DNA of 64,000 bases from Streptomyces sp. ALI-76-A (GTDB taxonomy: Bacteria > Actinomycetota > Actinomycetes > Streptomycetales > Streptomycetaceae): contig NZ_JASVWB010000004.1 in the NCBI RefSeq assembly GCF_030287445.1, forward strand, positions 124,001-188,000, written 5' to 3'. Below, piece after piece: positions 59,527 through 64,000 of the stretch. The translations under genes and the position numbers were made by a program. The stretch's first letter is position 1. The number at the start of each line of letters is the position of its first letter. The notes beneath the pieces were generated by a model. The model was not told the DNA's origin. It worked only from the letters and a program-made list of their open reading frames with translations, and did no database searches.

Positions 59527-60864
59527 CTACTTCTCGACGGTGAAGCCCTGCTCGTTGCCGTACTTGACGGAGGCGTCCTGCCAGGCCTTCAGGCCCTGCT
59601 CCAGGGTGGTCCCGGAGACGTAGGCCTTGCCGACGGTGTCGTTGAAGATCGAGTTGGCGTACTGCTGGAAGGGCAGGTACGACCAGTCGTCGGCGACGTT
59701 GGCGGCGGAGTCGGCGAAGATCTTGTTGGCTTCCTGGCCGCCGAAGTAGTCGAACTTGGTGCTCTGGAACTCGGGGTCCTGCAGCTCCGCGGTGGTCGCC
59801 GGGAAGGCGCCCTGCTTCACCCGGGCCTGCACGCCGTCGCCGGCGTTCGCGTAGTCGACGAAGGCGTAGGCGAGTTCCTTGTTCTTGCCCAGCGCGGGCA
59901 GGGCGAGCGAACTGCCGCCGTTCTCCGCGCTGGCCTTGTCGCCCTTGGTCCAGGCCGGCATCGGGGCCGCGCGCCAGTCACCGGAGGCGTTCGGCACGCC
60001 GGTGACGAAGTTGGCGGGCATCCAGGCGCCGCTGGCCAGGGTGGCGATGGTGCCGTCGCCCAGGCCCTTGTACCAGTCGTCGGTCCAGCCGTTGATCGGC
60101 GCGAGCAGCTTCTCGTCGATCAGCTTCTGCCAGGTCGCGGTGTACTTCTTGGCGCCCGCGTCGGCGAAGTCGACCTTCACGTTGGTGCCGTCGACCTGGT
60201 AGGGACGCGAACCGGCCTGCCACAGCATGCTGGTGGTGAAGCCCGCGTCGCCCGCGTCGTTGGCGATGTAGACCTTGGGGTCGGCCTTGTGCAGCTTGCG
60301 GGCCGCCTCGACGTACTCGTCCCAGGTGGTCGGGACGGCGACCTTGTGCTTGTCGAAGACCTTCTTGTTGTAGTACAGCGCCATCGGGCCGGCGTCCATC
60401 GGCAGGCCGTAGACGGCCTTGTCCTCGGTCACCGCGTTCCACGGGCCGGGGCTGTACTTGGAGGCCAGCTTGTCGGCGCCGTAGGGGGCCAGGTCGGTCA
60501 GGCCCTTGGTGAGGGCGTACTGCCCCAGCGCGAAGTACTCGACCTGGGCGACGTCCGGCACGCCCTTCTCGGCCGATATGGCGTTCGACAGCGCGGTGTA
60601 GTGCTTGTCGCCGGACCGCTCGCTGACGAGGTTGATCTTGACCTTGGGGTACTTCTTCTCGAAGTCGGCGGCGACCGACTTCAGGGTGGGCTCCCAGGCC
60701 CACACCGTGACGGTGCCGCCCTTCTTGAGGGCCGCCTGGACGTCCGAGGCGGAGACCGCCTTCTGGTCGGAGCCGTCCTCGGAGCCGCCGCACGCGGTGG
60801 CGCCCAGGGCGAGGGTGGAGAGGAGGGCGATGCCGCGCAGCAGGCGGCTCGTCTTTCTGCGCAT
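59527..60864 (-). CDS. Sugar ABC transporter binding lipoprotein
   Basis: The protein has 445 residues from ATG 60864. The lipobox LGATAC puts the lipidated Cys at residue 25. The mature domain is a MalE-type binding protein: GGTVTVWAWEPTLKSVAADF, KYPKVKINLVSERSGDKHYT, YGLPMDAGPMALYYNKKVFD and KVAVPTTWDEYVEAARKLH. It follows the two permeases and precedes GH42 in one direction, so beta-1,6-galacto-oligosaccharides are the likely ligand (inference from context). Confidence 0.9.
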   Translation of the reverse strand: MRRKTSRLLRGIALLSTLALGATACGGSEDGSDQKAVSASDVQAALKKGGTVTVWAWEPTLKSVAADFEKKYPKVKINLVSERSGDKHYTALSNAISAEKGVPDVAQVEYFALGQYALTKGLTDLAPYGADKLASKYSPGPWNAVTEDKAVYGLPMDAGPMALYYNKKVFDKHKVAVPTTWDEYVEAARKLHKADPKVYIANDAGDAGFTTSMLWQAGSRPYQVDGTNVKVDFADAGAKKYTATWQKLIDEKLLAPINGWTDDWYKGLGDGTIATLASGAWMPANFVTGVPNASGDWRAAPMPAWTKGDKASAENGGSSLALPALGKNKELAYAFVDYANAGDGVQARVKQGAFPATTAELQDPEFQSTKFDYFGGQEANKIFADSAANVADDWSYLPFQQYANSIFNDTVGKAYVSGTTLEQGLKAWQDASVKYGNEQGFTVEK

Positions 60865-60953
60865 GGAGGTGCTTCCACTTCTTCGTGGGTGGGACAGGGT
60901 GAGGGTGGGGATGACGCGATGTGGGGCTGAGGGGCGGCCCGGAAGCCGCGGGG

Positions 60954-61904
60954 TCACTCCTTGACGCTTCCCGCCGCGAGACCGGACTGCCAGTACTTCT
61001 GGAGCAGCAGGAACGCGGCGATCAGCGGCACGATGGTGAGCAGCGATCCGGTGATCACCAGGTTGAAGATCACGTCACCGCCGATCGTCTCCGCCTGGGA
61101 GTTCCAGACGCTCAGGCCCAGGGTCAGCGGATACCAGTCCGAGTCCTTGAGCATGATCAGCGGCAGGAAGTAGTTGTTCCAGGTGGCGACCGTGGTGAAG
61201 AGCAGCACGGTCACGATGCCGGGGGAGAGCAGGGGCAGGGCGACGGTGAAGAAGGTACGCGCCTCGCCGGCCCCGTCGATGCGGGCGGCCTCGAGGAGTT
61301 CGGTGGGGATCGCCTCGGTGGCGAAGACCCACATCAGGTAGAGACCGAACGGGGAGACCAGCGAGGGGATGATCACCGCCCACGGGGTGTCGGTCAGGCC
61401 CATCTTGCTGAACATCAGGAAGGTGGGCACCGCGAGGGCCGTGCCGGGGACGGCCACGGCACCGATGACCACGGCGAAGATCCCGCGCTTGCCGGGGAAG
61501 TCGAACTTCGCCAGCGCGTAACCGCCCAGGACCGCGAGGAAGGTGGCACCGCCCGCGCCGAGCACCACGTACAGCAGGGTGTTCAGGAGCCAGCGGGTGA
61601 ACACGCCGTCGTCGTACGTGAACGTGTCCCGGATGTTGCTCCACAGGGCGAAGTCGTCGCTGAACCAGAGCCCGCTGGAGTCGGCGAGGCCCGCCTGGGT
61701 CTTGGTGGCGTTGATGACCAGCCAGATCAGCGGCACCACGGTGTAGAGGACCACCAGGGAGGTCAGCACCGTCAGCAGCACGCTGCGCTTGGGCCGGCCG
61801 GCGGAGTGGGGCCTGCGCGGACCGCGCAGCCGCGGCGTGCTCCTGACGGGGCCGGCGGGCCGGGCCGGCACGGAGGGGGAGTCGGTTGTGACAGGGGTGC
61901 TCAT
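60954..61904 (-). CDS. Sugar ABC transporter permease (MalG type)
   Basis: The protein has 316 residues from ATG 61904. A proline/arginine-rich start precedes six helices (SVLLTVLTSLVVLYTVVPLI W first). The coupling motif EAARIDGAGEARTFFTVALP LLSPG is the EAA loop that contacts the ATPase. Four bp separate it from the other permease gene upstream. No ATPase gene is in the cluster, as is usual in Streptomyces where MsiK serves many sugar importers. Confidence 0.92.
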   Translation of the reverse strand: MSTPVTTDSPSVPARPAGPVRSTPRLRGPRRPHSAGRPKRSVLLTVLTSLVVLYTVVPLIWLVINATKTQAGLADSSGLWFSDDFALWSNIRDTFTYDDGVFTRWLLNTLLYVVLGAGGATFLAVLGGYALAKFDFPGKRGIFAVVIGAVAVPGTALAVPTFLMFSKMGLTDTPWAVIIPSLVSPFGLYLMWVFATEAIPTELLEAARIDGAGEARTFFTVALPLLSPGIVTVLLFTTVATWNNYFLPLIMLKDSDWYPLTLGLSVWNSQAETIGGDVIFNLVITGSLLTIVPLIAAFLLLQKYWQSGLAAGSVKE

Positions 61905-61908
61905 CGGG

Positions 61909-62835
61909 TCACGCTCCCTTGCGCATGCCGCGCAGCTGCACGACATAGGCGATCACCATCGTGATCAGCCCCATGATGATGGCCACCGTCGCGGAGTAGT
62001 TGTGCTGCTGGCCGTTGAAGGACAGCGAGTACGTGTAGAAGTTCGGGGTGTAGTCGGTGGTGAGGGCGTTGCGGGCCAGCGGCCGCAGGATGTTCGGCTC
62101 GTTGAAGAGCTGGAAGCTGCCGATGATGGAGAAGATCGTGGCGATCACGAGGGCCCCGCGGATCGCGGGCAGCTTGATCGCCGTGATGACGCGGATCTGT
62201 CCGGCGCCGTCGATCTCCGCCGCCTCGTACAGGGACTGCGGGATGACGCGCAGCGCCGAGTAGAAGATCAGCATGTTGTAGCCGACGAACTCCCAGGTGA
62301 CGATGTTGCCGATGGACGCCAGCACCAGGTCGGGCGAGAGCGGGTCCGGCAGCGTGACGCCGAACGCCTCGTTGATGTCGCCGACCAGCCCGTACTTCGT
62401 GCCGTACATGAAGCCCCACATCAGGGTGGCGACGACGGCGGGCACCGCGTACGGCAGGAAGATCGAGATGCGGAAGAAGCTCTTGCCGTACAGCCGCCCG
62501 CTGTCCAGGGCCAGCGCCACCAGCAGGGCGATGCCCAGCATGATCGGCACCTGGATGCACAGGAACAGCGAGACCCGGCCGAGCGAGGCCCAGAACTGGT
62601 CGTCCTGGAGGGCCTGCGTGTAGTTGTCGAGGCCGACGAAGGTGTTCCCGCCGATGAGCTGGTTGCGGTAGAGGCTCAGATAGATCGAGTACACGATCGG
62701 AGCCAGGAACACCAGGGCGAACACGGCCACGAAGGGACCGATGAAACCCCACCCCGTCCAGGAGCGGCGGTCCCGTTTCGCCGGGGGTGGTGCCGGCCGC
62801 GCCTGGGCGGCCGCCGGCGGTTGCAGCGTCGTCAT
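61909..62835 (-). CDS. Sugar ABC transporter permease (MalF type)
   Basis: The protein has 308 residues from ATG 62835; it is the first gene of the importer operon. Six helices are visible beginning WTGWGFIGPFVAVFALVFLA PIVYSIYLS. The EAA loop is EAAEIDGAGQIRVITAIKLP AIRG. The N-terminus is Ala/Pro/Arg-rich. Its promoter region carries the LacI-type operator at 62958-62973 and a half-site at 62920-62928. Confidence 0.92.
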   Translation of the reverse strand: MTTLQPPAAAQARPAPPPAKRDRRSWTGWGFIGPFVAVFALVFLAPIVYSIYLSLYRNQLIGGNTFVGLDNYTQALQDDQFWASLGRVSLFLCIQVPIMLGIALLVALALDSGRLYGKSFFRISIFLPYAVPAVVATLMWGFMYGTKYGLVGDINEAFGVTLPDPLSPDLVLASIGNIVTWEFVGYNMLIFYSALRVIPQSLYEAAEIDGAGQIRVITAIKLPAIRGALVIATIFSIIGSFQLFNEPNILRPLARNALTTDYTPNFYTYSLSFNGQQHNYSATVAIIMGLITMVIAYVVQLRGMRKGA

Positions 62836-62919
62836 GTCGTTCCTCGCTCGTCCACGTCCTGGAACTGGCGGAGGCGGCCTGACATCCGTGGCCGGTGCCG
62901 CGCCCACCGCTGACGTCGA

Positions 62920-62928
62920 CGTAAACAT
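62920..62928. promoter_or_regulatory. Half-operator CGTAAACAT
   Basis: CGTAAACAT repeats the right half of the main operator, 45 bp nearer the permease gene; the left half is degenerate (ACGTCGA). It could be an auxiliary site for the LacI protein. Confidence 0.5.
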
Positions 62929-62957
62929 CAAGCCACCCGGGAAAGCGGTGAGCTGTT

Positions 62958-62973
62958 ATGTTTACGTAAACAT
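62958..62973. promoter_or_regulatory. LacI-family operator
   Basis: ATGTTTACGTAAACAT is a perfect 16-bp palindrome with the central CG of LacI/GalR operators. It sits between the divergent permease and LacI genes, downstream of a plausible leftward promoter (TTGACC complement at 63010-63015 and a TAGACA-like -10 near 62986). A repressor bound here would block the importer operon. Confidence 0.85.
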
Positions 62974-63069
62974 CCGATGGCGGCATGTCTACACTGCCCC
63001 GTTGACGGGGGTCAAGGGTCCCCGGGGTAACGGTGACGTGATCAGCGGTGGAGAGGTGGCGGACGGCGA

Positions 63070-64000
63070 GTGGACACGGCTGAGAGAACGCCGGCGAGCG
63101 TGCCCGGGCCGGCCGCGGAAGCGGTGGGCGAGCCCGCGGACCTGAGCGGCGGCGGGCCGAAACGCGCCCGTGGCCGCCCGCGGGGCGGCGGACGGGCCAG
63201 CGCGTCCATGGCGGACGTGGCCCGGCTGGCGGGCGTCTCCTCGCAGACCGTGTCCCGCGTGTCCAACGGTTACGCCGGCGTGAACGAGGAGACCCGCCGG
63301 CAGGTCCTCGCGGCGATGCAGGAACTCGGCTACCGGCCCAACAGCGCGGCCCGCGCCCTCAAGCGCGGCGAGTTCCGCACCATCGGCGTCATCACCTTCT
63401 CGCTGTCCACCACCGGCAACGTGCGCACGCTGGAGGCCATCGCCAACTCCGCGGCGCACGAGGGGTACGCGGTGACGCTGCTGCCGGTCGCCGTACCGAC
63501 CCAGGACGAGGTGCGGGGCGCCTTCTCCCGGCTGGAGGAACTCGCGGTCGACGCGGTGATCGTCATCATGGAGGTCCACCTCCTGGACGCGGCCACCGTC
63601 ACCCTGCCGCCGCACGTCCAGGTCGTGGTGGTCGACTCCGACGCGGGCGACCGCTACACGGTGGTGGACACCGACCAGGCCGGCGGCAGCCGCGCGGCCG
63701 TCCACCACCTCCTGGACCTGGGACACCGGACCGTATGGCATCTCGGCGGTCCCGAGGACTCGTTCGCCGCCCAGCGCCGCGCCGACGCCTGGCGCGGGGC
63801 TCTCGCCGAGGCCGGCCGTGCCGCGCCGCCCCTGGTGCGGGGCGACTGGTCGGCGGAGTCCGGCTACCGCGTCGGCCTCGAACTGGCCGCCCGCGAGGAG
63901 TGCACCGCCGTCTTCGCGGCCAACGACCAGATGGCCCTGGGCCTGCTGCGCGCCCTGCACGAGCGCGGGCGGCACGTGCCGGACGACGTCAGCGTCATCG
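63070..64000 (+). CDS. LacI-family repressor, 3' end outside window
   Basis: The frame opens at GTG 63070 and runs past the window end; 310 residues are visible. A ~46-residue basic, AT-hook-like lead (KRARGRPRGGGRAS) precedes the LacI HTH: MADVARLAGVSSQTVSRVSN then ELGYRPNSAARALKRG, the hinge helix. The sugar-binding domain follows (RTIGVITFSLSTTG, VVVDSDAGDRYTVVDTDQAG, HLGGPEDSFAAQRRADAWR, VFAANDQMALGLLRALHERG). ATG 63208 could be a shorter start. It diverges from the galacto-oligosaccharide importer and almost certainly represses it through the palindrome at 62958. Confidence 0.9.
   Translation, partial: MDTAERTPASVPGPAAEAVGEPADLSGGGPKRARGRPRGGGRASASMADVARLAGVSSQTVSRVSNGYAGVNEETRRQVLAAMQELGYRPNSAARALKRGEFRTIGVITFSLSTTGNVRTLEAIANSAAHEGYAVTLLPVAVPTQDEVRGAFSRLEELAVDAVIVIMEVHLLDAATVTLPPHVQVVVVDSDAGDRYTVVDTDQAGGSRAAVHHLLDLGHRTVWHLGGPEDSFAAQRRADAWRGALAEAGRAAPPLVRGDWSAESGYRVGLELAAREECTAVFAANDQMALGLLRALHERGRHVPDDVSVI

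Noticed and set aside
54961..60930. A 1989-codon + strand frame opposite the galactan genes
   Set aside because: It is the antisense of GH30, GH42 and the binding protein, low-complexity in composition, with no ribosome-binding site or domain. Long antisense frames are common in high-GC DNA.

Overview
The window is high-GC actinobacterial DNA (well over 70% G+C, strong G/C preference at third codon positions, many GTG starts). Gene content points to Streptomyces: DUF397/XRE regulator pairs, a LipA/LipR pair, DUF5709 and DUF5133 proteins, a DmdR-type iron box, SpoIIE-type phosphatases and a PrcB proteasome subunit. The mix of catabolic genes, orphan regulators and many gene relics suggests a chromosome arm rather than the core, but this is inference. 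No rRNA, tRNA or CRISPR array was recognised.

Layout. 1-6 kb: the 3' end of an unrecognised gene, a transposase remnant, a P-loop kinase, then a coupled beta-phosphoglucomutase-like gene and GH65 disaccharide phosphorylase. 6-13 kb: two membrane proteins, an unlinked proteasome beta subunit, DUF5709, soluble transhydrogenase SthA and small genes, with relics of DUF6355, PP2C and glucanase genes. 13.5-22.6 kb: acetyltransferase, oxidoreductase, a PET-hydrolase-like lipase (LipA) followed by a large LuxR/LAL regulator (LipR-like), and a PucR-type regulator. 23.4-28.3 kb: a tightly overlapping five-gene branched-chain-amino-acid-type (HAAT) ABC transporter closed by a 34-bp palindrome. 28.6-33.8 kb: aldo/keto reductase, SAM methyltransferase, and a WhiJ/AbaA-like developmental-type cluster (XRE-DUF5753, DUF397, anti-sigma-like ATPase, HEAT-like protein) with a clear candidate operator. 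33.8-40.2 kb: GlxA-type regulator divergent from a membrane protein, a two-gene graspetide (ATP-grasp RiPP) locus, a YkvA-like protein, a xanthine-dehydrogenase relic, a large unknown protein and an SDR that has lost its active site. 40.4-50 kb: serine hydrolase, iron-box-linked ferredoxin reductase and two large SpoIIE phosphatases. 50-55 kb: a lamin-tail-domain secreted protein with tandem copies of its own 3' end, an MFS exporter, a DUF1932 dehydrogenase and a GH16-like protein. 55.2-64 kb: a galactan-utilisation locus: secreted endo-beta-1,6-galactanase (GH30), intracellular GH42 beta-galactosidase, sugar-binding lipoprotein, two permeases and a divergent LacI regulator with a perfect ATGTTTACGTAAACAT operator.

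How the genes work together. The galactan locus reads as one regulon: secreted enzyme cuts arabinogalactan side chains, the ABC importer takes up the oligosaccharides, GH42 releases galactose, and the LacI protein controls the importer. No ATPase is encoded there, so a shared MsiK-type ATPase is presumably used. GH65 plus beta-phosphoglucomutase make a phosphorolytic route for an alpha-glucobiose. LipR probably activates lipA. The XRE/DUF397/ATPase cluster and the two SpoIIE phosphatases belong to anti-sigma and developmental signalling.

The most notable items are the minimal graspetide locus with no methyltransferase gene beside it, the unlinked but apparently active proteasome beta subunit, the polyesterase-type LipA with an unusually expanded LipR, the palindromic operator of the WhiJ/AbaA-like locus, and the high density of deletion-scarred genes (transposase, DUF6355, PP2C, glucanase, XDH, SDR and quinone oxidoreductase).
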